Shown here: in pieces, positions 1 to 8,318 of the stretch
How the letters are laid out: each line of letters starts with the position of its first letter
Position numbering within the stretch: the first letter of the stretch is position 1
Assembly (NCBI RefSeq): GCF_000422085.1
Contig: NC_021741.1
Span: 4,774,001 to 4,838,000 of the forward strand
Origin: Serratia liquefaciens ATCC 27592
Lineage (GTDB): Bacteria > Pseudomonadota > Gammaproteobacteria > Enterobacterales > Enterobacteriaceae
Reading direction: 5' to 3'
Length of the DNA stretch: 64,000 nt
Program-made: the position numbers and the translations under genes
The notes under the pieces: model-generated
Seen by the model: the letters and a program-made list of their open reading frames with translations, nothing else
Database searches by the model: none
Told to the model about the DNA's origin: nothing

Positions 1-488
1 TGGCCGTCGTATCCCATCTGGCCGCCAGACAGGTCTTACAGGAGGGCAAAGCCCGTATTGCGCTGGAGTTAGGCGCGGGATCCTATGTTTCAGGCCACCA
101 GATGGTTTACCGCCGTGGCGAAGAAAACAGCATCCGTCGTGTGGGCCTGGATCCTCGCTCGCCAGATCAACGTCAATTATCCGAACTCTATTTCCAGGGG
201 CAAGAGATCGAATATGTCGATACGCCTTATCACGACTGTTTAAACCAAATAGAAAAAGGCAATATTGATTCAGCTATCTGGAACCTGGTGCAGAACTTTG
301 CCAGTGACACCCTGGACGCGATCCCCTTGCAAGGTCACCCTTCCTATATTCAAGCCTCTGAAGCCGTGCTGCTTATTCGCAGCGATGACGCTCTCATTCA
401 GCGCCTTGTGGCACGTCAGGTTGACAAGAAGCAACTGCTGCAACACCAGAAAAATGTCGTTTCGGGAAAGGAAGAACCTTTTTACTGA
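1..488 (+). CDS. yhfZ: YhfZ-family regulator, C-terminal part (5' truncated by window)
   Basis: The reading frame is open from base 3, so only the C-terminal ~161 residues are present. These read as the ligand-binding half of YhfZ, a predicted transcriptional regulator whose N-terminal DNA-binding part lies outside the window. Recognisable stretches are ALELGAGSYVSGHQ near the start and IEKGNIDSAIWN in the middle, both typical of a periplasmic-binding-like effector domain. It is the first gene of the yhf cluster, as in E. coli, and probably controls it. The ligand is unknown. The assignment rests on sequence resemblance and on the ordered yhfY-yhfX-yhfW-php-yhfU-yhfT genes downstream. Confidence 0.8.
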   Translation, partial: AVVSHLAARQVLQEGKARIALELGAGSYVSGHQMVYRRGEENSIRRVGLDPRSPDQRQLSELYFQGQEIEYVDTPYHDCLNQIEKGNIDSAIWNLVQNFASDTLDAIPLQGHPSYIQASEAVLLIRSDDALIQRLVARQVDKKQLLQHQKNVVSGKEEPFY

Positions 489-648
489 TTAGGCTTTGTA
501 TATAATTAATGCCAGCCGTTATTTACAGCTTTCCGATAATAAAACCCTTCATGCCATATTAATACCTTTAAAGAGGTATAAAATAACCGCGTTAGTTTGT
601 TCCGGAATCATATCCAATGTGTCAGGAATAGAGATAAGGAATGTGAAA

Positions 649-1533
649 ATGAAACGCGAAGATAAATATAATCACGGTGACTACACTGATTTTCTAACGG
701 CAATAAGAACCTTTGAATGCTCTATTGATCCTAAAGATGCCGACTATTATGACAAGCATTACGAAGATGACAAAGCAGTAACCTATCAACAAGTTGAGTA
801 TCCAGGTCGCGTAATTCGCGATAAAAATGGCGTTCCCCTACACAGCACCACGTCAATAAAAGGCTATTTCATTAAGCTTGGCATTGATAAACTCTATACG
901 CGTGGCTCCAGCGATCCTGAGATGTTTCGCCAGATGCAGTATGCTGTGATGAATTATCTGGGTTTTGTCGGTTATCAATTCAGTGAGCATGACCTTTGGG
1001 ATCTTGGTTATTACTCCCATTATGATAATGAACAGCTCCCCATGTACTATTCAGATGTCGACGTCAGCAATTGGTCCAATGGAGTGCGAGAAAAAATAAT
1101 GGATCTTCCGGACGGGAAAATCCATGTTACCGACGTGAATACCTGGAAGGGGACATTTACCGGCAAACATGGCATCAATTCTTTCGCCGATGTTATCGAT
1201 CCGGATAAGCAAGAATTTATTGCCCTCGACCATTTCGACAATAAATACCAAAATATTGTTTTGCAGTTAGCCGACCATGGCAAAACCCTGAATGATTATC
1301 TGGGGAGTACGCTACGCTGGAGTGAATGCCAGCCCAAATTAGCCCCACCCGGTGGCCGTCCTGATGAGGTAACCCTCACTTTATCCGGCTTACTGGCCGG
1401 CGCTCATTTACGTGGGGCGGAAGGCGTTGTCGCCCTGTTGGTCAAGCATGAAAATCATGCTGATGAGAACAAAACGGCCATATTGCAGTATGTCTATGAT
1501 TTTGGCGGCTACAGTACGCCTTATGACCAGTAA
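649..1533 (+). CDS. Orphan protein inserted in yhf cluster, possible lysozyme-like domain
   Basis: A 294-residue protein of unknown function. I chose the ATG at 649 because AAGGA lies 8 bases upstream; the frame is open back to a TTG at 496 but that start has no ribosome-binding site. No signal peptide or membrane segment is visible. The N-terminal ~50 residues are charged and come from AT-rich DNA. From about residue 100 the layout resembles a lysozyme/SLT-like domain I remember from proteobacterial cell-wall-associated proteins: NYLGFVGYQF, then WKGTFTGKHGI, then LSGLLAGAHLRGAEGV, then an ending rich in aromatic residues and glycine (FGGY). DPEMF before the first motif could hold a catalytic Glu. 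This similarity is from memory and unverified. E. coli has no gene here between yhfZ and yhfY. Confidence 0.6.
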   Translation: MKREDKYNHGDYTDFLTAIRTFECSIDPKDADYYDKHYEDDKAVTYQQVEYPGRVIRDKNGVPLHSTTSIKGYFIKLGIDKLYTRGSSDPEMFRQMQYAVMNYLGFVGYQFSEHDLWDLGYYSHYDNEQLPMYYSDVDVSNWSNGVREKIMDLPDGKIHVTDVNTWKGTFTGKHGINSFADVIDPDKQEFIALDHFDNKYQNIVLQLADHGKTLNDYLGSTLRWSECQPKLAPPGGRPDEVTLTLSGLLAGAHLRGAEGVVALLVKHENHADENKTAILQYVYDFGGYSTPYDQ

Positions 1534-1677
1534 ATCTGGTATGAGTTTGGCAGGCGTCGGGTATGGCGCCTCATTATAATTTGTGATCTTGTTCAAGTAA
1601 TAATCGCTTCCCCGTTGTCGTCCGTTATGCGCTCACTTACCATTTCATTTATATATTCAAAAAAATGAGGATATAAA

Positions 1678-2028
1678 ATGATACACCAGGGCCTGAACAC
1701 GCTGCGACAAGCCAAAGTGATTGATGAAGACATTTATCAGGGAATGCTGGCCGTCGTCGAACAACTGCAACAGCATTGCCAATGCCCCTTACCCGCAGAG
1801 CAAGGCTGGTTGGCGATCGCACACATGGCCAATGCACTAATGCGTTGCCGGCAGCAGCAAACCGTCTCACCGTTGGACAACGAAATATTGGCGGAAATAG
1901 CGGAAGCAGGGAAATTGGAAGTGTTGCGCGAGCTCAATAATGCCCTGATGAAAAACTTTACCCTCGAACTCCATCCCGATGAAGAAGGCTACCTGCTGGT
2001 CAATTGGTACAGCTTGAGCAAAGCATAA
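1678..2028 (+). CDS. yhfY: YhfY, PRD-domain protein
   Basis: A 116-residue protein filling the yhfY position directly before yhfX. Its mostly helical composition and length fit a single PTS regulation domain (PRD), a module usually controlled by histidine phosphorylation. Candidate histidines are those in QLQQHCQCP and IAHMANALM. GAGGA lies 8 bases before the ATG. It is separated from the upstream orphan gene by 144 bases and from yhfX by about 80, so it probably belongs to the same transcript. No DNA-binding domain is present, so it may act as a regulatory partner of YhfZ; this is inference. Confidence 0.7.
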   Translation: MIHQGLNTLRQAKVIDEDIYQGMLAVVEQLQQHCQCPLPAEQGWLAIAHMANALMRCRQQQTVSPLDNEILAEIAEAGKLEVLRELNNALMKNFTLELHPDEEGYLLVNWYSLSKA

Positions 2029-2108
2029 TCGCCATGAATAATTTCTCTTAAATATTCAAATAAATGAATATTTTCCACAAGGATGACAAACCAGGAGTAA
2101 AGGGAACG

Positions 2109-3284
2109 ATGTTTATTACTGCATTACAACGTCAGAATCCTGCGCTGATCGGCACTGCCGTATCACTGTGGCAACAGAGAATCCTTCGCCCGGATAGCTA
2201 CGTGATCGATGTTGATACCGTAGAGGAAAACGCCCGACACATATTGCAAATCGCTCAGCAGCATCACCTGACGCCTTATGTCATGAGCAAACAATTTGGC
2301 CGTAACCCTTGGTTATGCCAACGCATTATCAATCAGGGTTTTCCGGGCGCCGCCGCTGTCGATTTCAAAGAAGCGCAGCAGCTAATGCAGCATCGCGTTC
2401 CCTTGTGCCACGCAGGGCATCTTGTCCAGATCCCTGACGGTGAGATCGCCGCCATTCTGAAGCAGCGGCCAGAAGCGATCACCGTCTTTTCGGTTGAAAA
2501 AGCCCGCAGCGTCGCTGAACAGGCAAAAAAAATAGGCATCACGCAATCTTTATTGCTGAAAGTCTATCAGGAAGGCGACCTCCTCTACCCTGGGCAAGAG
2601 GGCGGCTTTCTGCTTGATGATGTCGTGGCCGCCGCCAGACAAATAGCACAGCTGGGGCATGTACAGGTGGTCGGCGTCACCCATTTCCCTTGCCTGCTTA
2701 GCCACAAGGCCGGCGATATCCCACAGACAACCCCCAACTTTGCCACCCTGATTGAAGCTGTGGCTCGCCTGCGTCAGGCCGGCTTCCAGATATGCCAAAT
2801 CAATGCCCCCTCCGCCAATAGCTGCTCGTCGTTGCCGATGCTCGCACAGCTTGGCGTGACCCACATTGAGCCGGGGCACGCATTCACAGGAACCTTCCCG
2901 GCGAACGTTTTTGGTACTGAGCCAGAACGCCTGGCAATGCTATATCTGACTGAAATATCTCATCATTATAAAGAGCTCAGTTTTTGTTATGGCGGCGGGC
3001 ACTATCGCCGCAGCCACGTCCAACACGCGCTGGTGTTCACCCCTGATGGTCAGATGAGCCAAACCGAAGTGGTGCCGCCGGAGGACCACAGTATTGATTA
3101 TTACCTGGGGCTACGCGGGACCTTCCCTATTGGTAGCGTAGTCATCATGTGTTTTCGCACACAAATTTTCGTTACCCGCAGCGACGTCGCCATGGTGTGC
3201 GGTATTTCGCGGGGTGCCCCGCAGCTTGCCGGGGTATTCGACAGCCAAGGTAACAGACTCAGCCATTCAGGAGATGCCCGGTGA
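2109..3284 (+). CDS. yhfX: YhfX, alanine-racemase-like PLP enzyme
   Basis: A predicted pyridoxal-phosphate enzyme of the alanine-racemase-like (fold III) class, 391 residues. The frame is open from an ATG at 2064, but the ATG at 2109 (MFITALQRQNPAL) aligns with the start of E. coli YhfX and has AGGAG/AAGGG upstream. YVIDVDTVEENAR and YVMSKQFGRNPW resemble the N-terminal barrel strands, where the PLP-binding lysine would be the K of SKQFG. TRSDVAMVCG lies in the C-terminal beta domain. The substrate is not known; the surrounding mutase and phosphotriesterase-like genes suggest a phosphorylated small molecule. The stop overlaps the GTG start of yhfW by 4 bases, indicating translational coupling. 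Confidence 0.82.
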   Translation: MFITALQRQNPALIGTAVSLWQQRILRPDSYVIDVDTVEENARHILQIAQQHHLTPYVMSKQFGRNPWLCQRIINQGFPGAAAVDFKEAQQLMQHRVPLCHAGHLVQIPDGEIAAILKQRPEAITVFSVEKARSVAEQAKKIGITQSLLLKVYQEGDLLYPGQEGGFLLDDVVAAARQIAQLGHVQVVGVTHFPCLLSHKAGDIPQTTPNFATLIEAVARLRQAGFQICQINAPSANSCSSLPMLAQLGVTHIEPGHAFTGTFPANVFGTEPERLAMLYLTEISHHYKELSFCYGGGHYRRSHVQHALVFTPDGQMSQTEVVPPEDHSIDYYLGLRGTFPIGSVVIMCFRTQIFVTRSDVAMVCGISRGAPQLAGVFDSQGNRLSHSGDAR

Positions 3285-4510
3285 AAAAATTTGTGGTTAT
3301 TGTTTTAGATGGCTTCGGTATCGGCGCCATGGACGATGTCGCCCACCAGCGCCCTCTTGATATTGGGGCCAATACCTGCGGCCACATCTTGCAAAAATAC
3401 GGCCTGCTACGGCTGCCGACATTAGAGAAGCTGGGCCTGATTAACGCTTTGGGATATCAGCCAGACAATGTCATGCACCCCAATCCGGCGGCAAACTACG
3501 GCAACGCAAATTTGCAGCATCAGGGGGCCGACTCCTTTATGGGGCATCAGGAAATCATGGGCACTCGCCCTGACATCCCGTTATTGATGCCCTTTTCTCA
3601 GGTCAGGGAACAGGTGGCTTCGGCGCTCAATAAGGCCGGGTACCAGGTTGAACGTGTCGCGGTCGAGGATGGTTTATGCTACCTGCGAATTAACGGATGC
3701 GTCGCCATCGGCGATAACCTCGAGACCGATCCCGGCCAGGTTTATAATGTGACTGCCAATTTGGATGCCATTGATTTCGCCACCGTTCGCACCATTGGTG
3801 ACATCGTTCGCAGCCAGGTTCACGTCGGCCGGGTGATTGTCTTTGGCGGCAACATTGGCAGTAATGCCGCTTTGCACAATGCCGCCGAAACCCGCGCAAA
3901 GCGCTATGTCGGGATCAATGCCCCCAAGTCAGGCGTCTATGGCCATGGCTTTACCGTTGTCCATCTCGGTTATGGCGTCGATGCAAGCCAGCAAACCGCC
4001 GCCAGTTTGCACTCATCAGGCGTGCCCACGGTGTTAATCGGCAAAGTCGCAGATATCGTCATCAATCCTCACGGAACAAATTATCAGGGCATTTCAGATT
4101 CGGAAGAGATCATGCAATTGACCTTGCAGGCGGTCGAACTGCCGGGACAGGCCTTTATCTGCACCAATATCCAGGAAACAGATCTGGCCGGCCATGCCGA
4201 AAACAGCGATCGCTACGCTGAGCGATTACAAGTCGTTGACGGTTACCTGGCGCAATTACTGGCTCGACTCGGTCAAGACGACGCCCTGGTGGTGATGGCC
4301 GACCATGGAAATGACCCGACGATTGGTCACTCGCGCCATACCCGAGAAAAAGTGCCATTACTCTTCTGGCGCCCCGGCGTTCAAGGCGTCTATTTGGGCG
4401 AACGCTCAACCCTGGCTGATGTCGGGGCTACGGTCTGCGACGCATTTGGCGCTCCGGCACCTCAAAACGGCCATTCGTTCTTCCCGCAAATGAATAAGGG
4501 ACAACCATGA
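3281..4510 (+). CDS. yhfW: YhfW, phosphopentomutase-like metalloenzyme
   Basis: A 409-residue member of the alkaline-phosphatase superfamily, closest in layout to phosphopentomutase (DeoB). The N-terminus VIVLDGFGIGAMDD carries the first metal-binding Asp. NLQHQGADSFMGHQE would contain the residue phosphorylated in catalysis; ETDLAGHAENSDRYAE and VMADHGNDPTIGHSRHTRE supply the remaining metal ligands. The GTG start overlaps the yhfX stop, and its own TGA overlaps the php ATG. The family suggests intramolecular phosphate transfer on a sugar or related phosphate, but the substrate in the yhf pathway is unknown. Confidence 0.83.
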   Translation: MKKFVVIVLDGFGIGAMDDVAHQRPLDIGANTCGHILQKYGLLRLPTLEKLGLINALGYQPDNVMHPNPAANYGNANLQHQGADSFMGHQEIMGTRPDIPLLMPFSQVREQVASALNKAGYQVERVAVEDGLCYLRINGCVAIGDNLETDPGQVYNVTANLDAIDFATVRTIGDIVRSQVHVGRVIVFGGNIGSNAALHNAAETRAKRYVGINAPKSGVYGHGFTVVHLGYGVDASQQTAASLHSSGVPTVLIGKVADIVINPHGTNYQGISDSEEIMQLTLQAVELPGQAFICTNIQETDLAGHAENSDRYAERLQVVDGYLAQLLARLGQDDALVVMADHGNDPTIGHSRHTREKVPLLFWRPGVQGVYLGERSTLADVGATVCDAFGAPAPQNGHSFFPQMNKGQP

Positions 4511-5406
4511 ATCCTTCATCGCAATTTGATCGACGTGGCTATACCTATGCGCACGAACATCTGCATATTGATCTGTCGCCGTTCAAACAGAATATTGATT
4601 GCCGATTGGATTGTTACGCACTCCTCGTGGATGAAATGAAAACGCTGGTCAATAAAGGCGTATTGAACCTGGTTGAGGTCACGAACCGCTATATGGGGCG
4701 TAATCCTCAATTTATGCTGGATTTGATGCAAGAAACCGGCATAAACATCCTGGCATCAACCGGTTACTACCAACAGGATTTCTATCCGCCACATGTCGCT
4801 CAGCGCAGCGCGCAGCAGTTGGCGCAAGAAATGATCGACGAGATTGAGCACGGCATTGACGGCACAACGCTTCGCGCCAGCGTAATTGCAGAAATTGGCA
4901 GCAGCGAAGGCACCATTACCCCAACGGAAGAGAAAGTATTCCATGCTGCTGCCCTGGCACATTTAGCCACCGGAAAACCCATCTCTACGCATACCAGTTT
5001 CAGCACCATGGGATTGGAGCAGTTGCAGCTATTAATGCGCCATGGTGTATCCGCCGAACGTATTGTTATTGGCCACTGCGATTTACGCGATCAGTTGGAC
5101 ACCTTGCTGAGGATTACTGAAACCGGCGCTTTTATTCAATTCGACACTATCGGCAAAAACGATTACTACCCGGACGAAAAGCGCGTGGTGACATTGCTGG
5201 CACTTTCTCAACGCGGACTATTGAGCCAGGTAATGCTTTCCATGGATATCACCCGACGTTCCCACCTGGCCGCAAATGGCGGTCTGGGATTCAGTTATCT
5301 CATTGATGGATTCGTCCCCATGCTGCTGCAAGCTGGGATATCACAACAAGATATTGACCATATGCTGTGCACCAATCCAAACACTTTCTTCAGAGGACAA
5401 GAATAA
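4507..5406 (+). CDS. php: Phosphotriesterase homology protein
   Basis: A 299-residue TIM-barrel metal hydrolase of the phosphotriesterase family. The binuclear metal ligands are all visible: H16 and H18 (HEH), a bridging glutamate at E129 (VIAEIG) in place of the carboxylated lysine of true phosphotriesterase, H162 (THTS), H190 (IGHCD) and D247 (SMDITR). The glutamate bridge is typical of the PHP subgroup and suggests a lactonase- or phosphodiester-type hydrolase; the substrate is not established. It is translationally coupled to yhfW (ATGA overlap), and its TAA shares one base with the yhfU ATG. Confidence 0.85.
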   Translation: MNPSSQFDRRGYTYAHEHLHIDLSPFKQNIDCRLDCYALLVDEMKTLVNKGVLNLVEVTNRYMGRNPQFMLDLMQETGINILASTGYYQQDFYPPHVAQRSAQQLAQEMIDEIEHGIDGTTLRASVIAEIGSSEGTITPTEEKVFHAAALAHLATGKPISTHTSFSTMGLEQLQLLMRHGVSAERIVIGHCDLRDQLDTLLRITETGAFIQFDTIGKNDYYPDEKRVVTLLALSQRGLLSQVMLSMDITRRSHLAANGGLGFSYLIDGFVPMLLQAGISQQDIDHMLCTNPNTFFRGQE

Positions 5407-5759
5407 TGAAAAAGATCGGTATTGCAGGTTTACAACGCGAGCAAATTAAACAAGCTATCGAATCAGCCGCCCCCGGTAAATTTGAGTGCTTTATTCAAAA
5501 TGACATGGAAGCGGCCAGTAAAGTCAAAAGTGGCGAACTGGATTACTTTATTGGCGCCTGTAATACCGGCGCCGGTGCAGCGTTATCCATCGCTATTGCG
5601 ATTATCGGTTATAACCGCTGCTGCACCATTGCCAAACCGGGAATACAGGCAAAAGAAGAACAAATAATAAAATGGGTCAACGAAGGCAAAGTGGCCTTTG
5701 GCCTTTCGGTGGAACATGTTGAACATGCCATCCCGATGCTGATGGGTCATTTGAATTAA
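5406..5759 (+). CDS. yhfU: YhfU family protein (DUF2620)
   Basis: A 117-residue protein of unknown function at the yhfU position. I placed the start at 5406 (MKKIGIAGLQ), overlapping the php stop by one base, rather than at an in-frame ATG at 5367 that lies inside php. Small-residue motifs such as GACNTGAGAALS and a beta-strand start KIGIAGL resemble a small Rossmann-like or PTS-IIB-like fold, but no catalytic residue can be named. The gene is packed between php and the membrane protein gene yhfT, suggesting it is a soluble partner of YhfT or a substrate-handling protein. Confidence 0.78.
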   Translation: MKKIGIAGLQREQIKQAIESAAPGKFECFIQNDMEAASKVKSGELDYFIGACNTGAGAALSIAIAIIGYNRCCTIAKPGIQAKEEQIIKWVNEGKVAFGLSVEHVEHAIPMLMGHLN

Positions 5760-5769
5760 GGGGGTATCC

Positions 5770-7071
5770 ATGGAGCAGTATTTGCATATTGTTATTGTCG
5801 CTTTGCTAACGGGAATGACCTCGCTGCTTTCTCATCGTTCCGTTGCCGTATTTCACGACGGTATTCGTCCGATTCTGCCGCAACTGGTCGAAGGGAATAT
5901 GAATCGCCGTGAAGCCGGCAGCATTGCATTTGGTTTGAGCATCGGCTTCGTCGCATCCGTCGGGATCTCCTTTACCCTCTCAACCGGGCTGTTGAACAGT
6001 TGGTTGCTGTTTTTACCCACCGACATCATCGGCGTACTGGCCTTTAACAGCTACCTGGCTTTCGCTTTAGGCATGGCCTGGGGAGTATTGGTGCTGACCA
6101 GTTTGGTGCCGATCAATACCCTGCTGACCGCGCTTCCCGTGGATATCCTCGGTTCACTGGGCGAGCTTTCCAGCCCGGTGATTTCGGCCTTCGCGCTGTT
6201 CCCACTGGTGGCTATTTTCTATCAATTCGGCTGGCGCCATAGCCTGCTGGCCGCCGTCGCCGTACTGATGTCGCGCGTCATTGTCGTGCGCTTTTATCCT
6301 TCACTCTTTCCAGAGTCGATTGAGATATTCGTCGGTATGGTGATGCTGCTGGGGATTGCGATATTTCGTGATATCTCACAGCGCAAGCATCATGAAGTAA
6401 ACCATGGCACCTCTGTTTTCGAGGAGAGAACCTCTCGCATTATCAAGAATCTGCCGCTGCTCGCCATTACCGGTGCGCTAATCTCGACGGTTGCCAGCCT
6501 TAAGCTGTTTGGAGGGTCTGAGGTTTCGATCTATACGCTGGCAAAAGCCTGGGCCCCCGGCGTATCTCCGGAAGAATCCGCTGCGTTGGTCAATCAAGCT
6601 GCGCTGGCTGAGTTTATGCGTGGTTTGGGCTTTATTCCGCTCATCGCCACCACCGCGCTAGCCACTGGGGTGTACGCCGTCGCCGGTTTTACCTTCGTCT
6701 TTACCGTCGGTTATCTGGCCCCCTCGCCCTGGTTAGCGGCCATTTTAGGTGCCCTGACCATCACGTTGGAAGTGCTGTTGTTGCGGACTATCGGCCGTTG
6801 GTTAAGCAACTATCCCTCGGTTCGTAATGCCTCAGACAGTATCCGCAATGCGATGAACATGCTGATGGAATTTGCTTTGCTGATCGGCGCTATTTTCGCC
6901 TCTATCAAGATGGCGGGCTATACCGGCTTTAGCATCACCGCTGCCCTGTACTTCCTTAATGAAGCGCTGGGGCGTCCTATATTGAAAATTGCCGCCCCGG
7001 TAGTGGCGACCATAATATGCGGTATTTTACTGAACATTTTGTATTTTTTAGGGTTGTTCGTCGTTAATTAA
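5770..7071 (+). CDS. yhfT: YhfT, polytopic inner-membrane protein
   Basis: A 433-residue integral membrane protein with about eleven or twelve hydrophobic segments spread over its whole length, including an N-terminal one, LHIVIVALLTGMTSLLS, and a C-terminal one. A hydrophilic stretch near residues 205-225 (RDISQRKHHEVNHG) probably forms a cytoplasmic loop. It occupies the yhfT position, 10 bases after yhfU, with GGGGG before the ATG. It is most simply the transporter for the compound handled by the yhf enzymes; neither substrate nor transport mechanism is known. Confidence 0.8.
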   Translation: MEQYLHIVIVALLTGMTSLLSHRSVAVFHDGIRPILPQLVEGNMNRREAGSIAFGLSIGFVASVGISFTLSTGLLNSWLLFLPTDIIGVLAFNSYLAFALGMAWGVLVLTSLVPINTLLTALPVDILGSLGELSSPVISAFALFPLVAIFYQFGWRHSLLAAVAVLMSRVIVVRFYPSLFPESIEIFVGMVMLLGIAIFRDISQRKHHEVNHGTSVFEERTSRIIKNLPLLAITGALISTVASLKLFGGSEVSIYTLAKAWAPGVSPEESAALVNQAALAEFMRGLGFIPLIATTALATGVYAVAGFTFVFTVGYLAPSPWLAAILGALTITLEVLLLRTIGRWLSNYPSVRNASDSIRNAMNMLMEFALLIGAIFASIKMAGYTGFSITAALYFLNEALGRPILKIAAPVVATIICGILLNILYFLGLFVVN

Positions 7072-7130
7072 CCGAATGTTTTAAACGGAATGTCTGACTA
7101 AAGTCGCAATAAAAACACAGGGAAATAATA

Positions 7131-8003
7131 ATGAAAATAGAGAATAATCAAAACACAACCCGCTCAAAGTGCTTTGCAGTATTAGCATTACTGTTGGGTT
7201 CTACGGCATTTTTATCGGCGGCCCACGCAAACAACGATACCGCACCCAATAACGATCCTGCTGAAACCTGGCGCACCGATTATAGCGATATCGGTTACCC
7301 GAACGTGGGTTTTTCCCCTTATATCAAAGGTTGGATTAATGGTTATCTGACACCGGCAGATTATCCTGACGGCGCAAAAATTCTGCCGCCGCCGCCAAAA
7401 GAGCATTCCGCAGCAGCAAAAAGCGATATTGAAACGTTCCATGAATTACGACAGCTGCGCGATACGCCACGCGGCCAGTTGGCGATCGAAGATGCCAAGC
7501 TCTCCTTCAACCATATTGGCAGCGCATTTTCACCGGCGCTGGGCATCACTATTTCACGTAAAAATACGCCTCATTTGCACCTGCTCCTCAGCCGTGTTTT
7601 TACCGATGCAGGTTACGCCTCCAATGACACCAAAAAAGCGTTTAGTCGGATTCGGCCCTACTCGGCATTACGTATCGACAGTTGCACGCCCAAGGAACAT
7701 AGCGCGTTAAGTAACGACGGCGGCTCTTATCCCTCCGGTCATGCCGTCACCGGGATGATGTGGGCCATGACGTTAACCGCTATGGAGCCACAGCTGGCAA
7801 CCCCGTTAATGAAAAAAGGCTATGAGTTTGGTCGTAGTCGCCTGATCTGCGGCGTACATTGGGAAAGTGATGTCAACGCGGGTCGTTTCCTTGCTGCCGG
7901 CGCTTTCGCTCGCCTCCAGGCCAGCCCCGAATATCAAAAACAATTCCGCGAAGCCAAGCTGGAAGTCGATCGTCTGTTAGCGCAAAAACAAGGCAGTAAA
8001 TAA
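7131..8003 (+). CDS. phoN: Secreted class A non-specific acid phosphatase
   Basis: A 290-residue periplasmic phosphomonoesterase. Residues 1-34 form a signal peptide with cleavage expected after AHA. The full PAP2/class A signature is present: K-x6-RP (KKAFSRIRP), PSGH inside GSYPSGHAVTG, and SR-x5-H-x3-D (SRLICGVHWESD). The PSGH histidine and the last histidine are the nucleophile and general acid. Class A enzymes usually have GSYPSGHT; here an Ala follows. It starts 59 bases after yhfT with no hairpin between, so it may be the last gene of the yhf transcript, at the place where E. coli has yhfS. The phoN/phoC/apy distinction cannot be made from the sequence alone. Confidence 0.85.
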   Translation: MKIENNQNTTRSKCFAVLALLLGSTAFLSAAHANNDTAPNNDPAETWRTDYSDIGYPNVGFSPYIKGWINGYLTPADYPDGAKILPPPPKEHSAAAKSDIETFHELRQLRDTPRGQLAIEDAKLSFNHIGSAFSPALGITISRKNTPHLHLLLSRVFTDAGYASNDTKKAFSRIRPYSALRIDSCTPKEHSALSNDGGSYPSGHAVTGMMWAMTLTAMEPQLATPLMKKGYEFGRSRLICGVHWESDVNAGRFLAAGAFARLQASPEYQKQFREAKLEVDRLLAQKQGSK

Positions 8004-8060
8004 ACGTCAGCGCTGATTACCCGGCGCATCAGACGAAAATCATCATCGTAAAAATGCCCA

Positions 8061-8096
8061 GGTTTGCGCAGAGAGTGTCGCTGCGCAAGCCTTTCT
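8061..8096 (+). terminator. Probable terminator after acid phosphatase gene
   Basis: An 11-bp stem with one G-T wobble (8061-8071 pairing with 8081-8091, 9-base loop) is followed by TTTCT. It lies about 58 bases after the acid phosphatase stop and would separate the yhf/phosphatase transcript from the gluconate genes. The T-tract is short. Confidence 0.6.
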
Positions 8097-8177
8097 CCAT
8101 GACGATTATCCCCATCGTGACGCATGCTCACAGCTCAACTTCAACGAGGTTTCATGTCTGGATGACAGCCTGAAATA

Positions 8178-8193
8178 GTTGAAGCCGATCACA
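8178..8193 (+). promoter_or_regulatory. Candidate CRP site upstream of gntK
   Basis: The sequence GTTGA-N6-TCACA matches the CRP consensus TGTGA-N6-TCACA in nine of ten half-site positions. It lies about 70 bases upstream of the GntR-type operators, a sensible place for catabolite activation of a gluconate operon. The rest of the 315-bp gap between the phosphatase and gntK holds the terminator, this site and the operators, and no gene. Confidence 0.45.
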
Positions 8194-8247
8194 AATAATG
8201 ACTTTGCCAACGGAAGCCCATTGCAACTGGTTAAACTTCCTTCGACA

Positions 8248-8277
8248 ATGTTACCGATAACATGTTACCGGTAACAA
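8248..8277 (+). promoter_or_regulatory. Two overlapping GntR-type operators
   Basis: ATGTTACCGATAACAT (8248-8263) and ATGTTACCGGTAACAA (8262-8277) sit in tandem and overlap by two bases. The second contains the perfect palindrome TGTTACCGGTAACA. Both match the gluconate-repressor operator known from E. coli (ATGTTACC-N-GTAACAT type). They lie 41-71 bases before the gntK ATG, so repression in the absence of gluconate is expected. The gntR gene itself is not in this window. Confidence 0.8.
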
Positions 8278-8318
8278 ATAATGCAAGGTAACGCCACTTG
8301 TCGTTTTGGAGCTAAGCC

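Noticed and set aside
496..648. N-terminal extension of the orphan gene from TTG at 496
   Set aside because: No ribosome-binding site precedes it, while the ATG at 649 has AAGGA at ideal spacing.
7072..7130. Terminator between yhfT and the acid phosphatase
   Set aside because: No stem-loop with a T-run is visible in these 59 bases.
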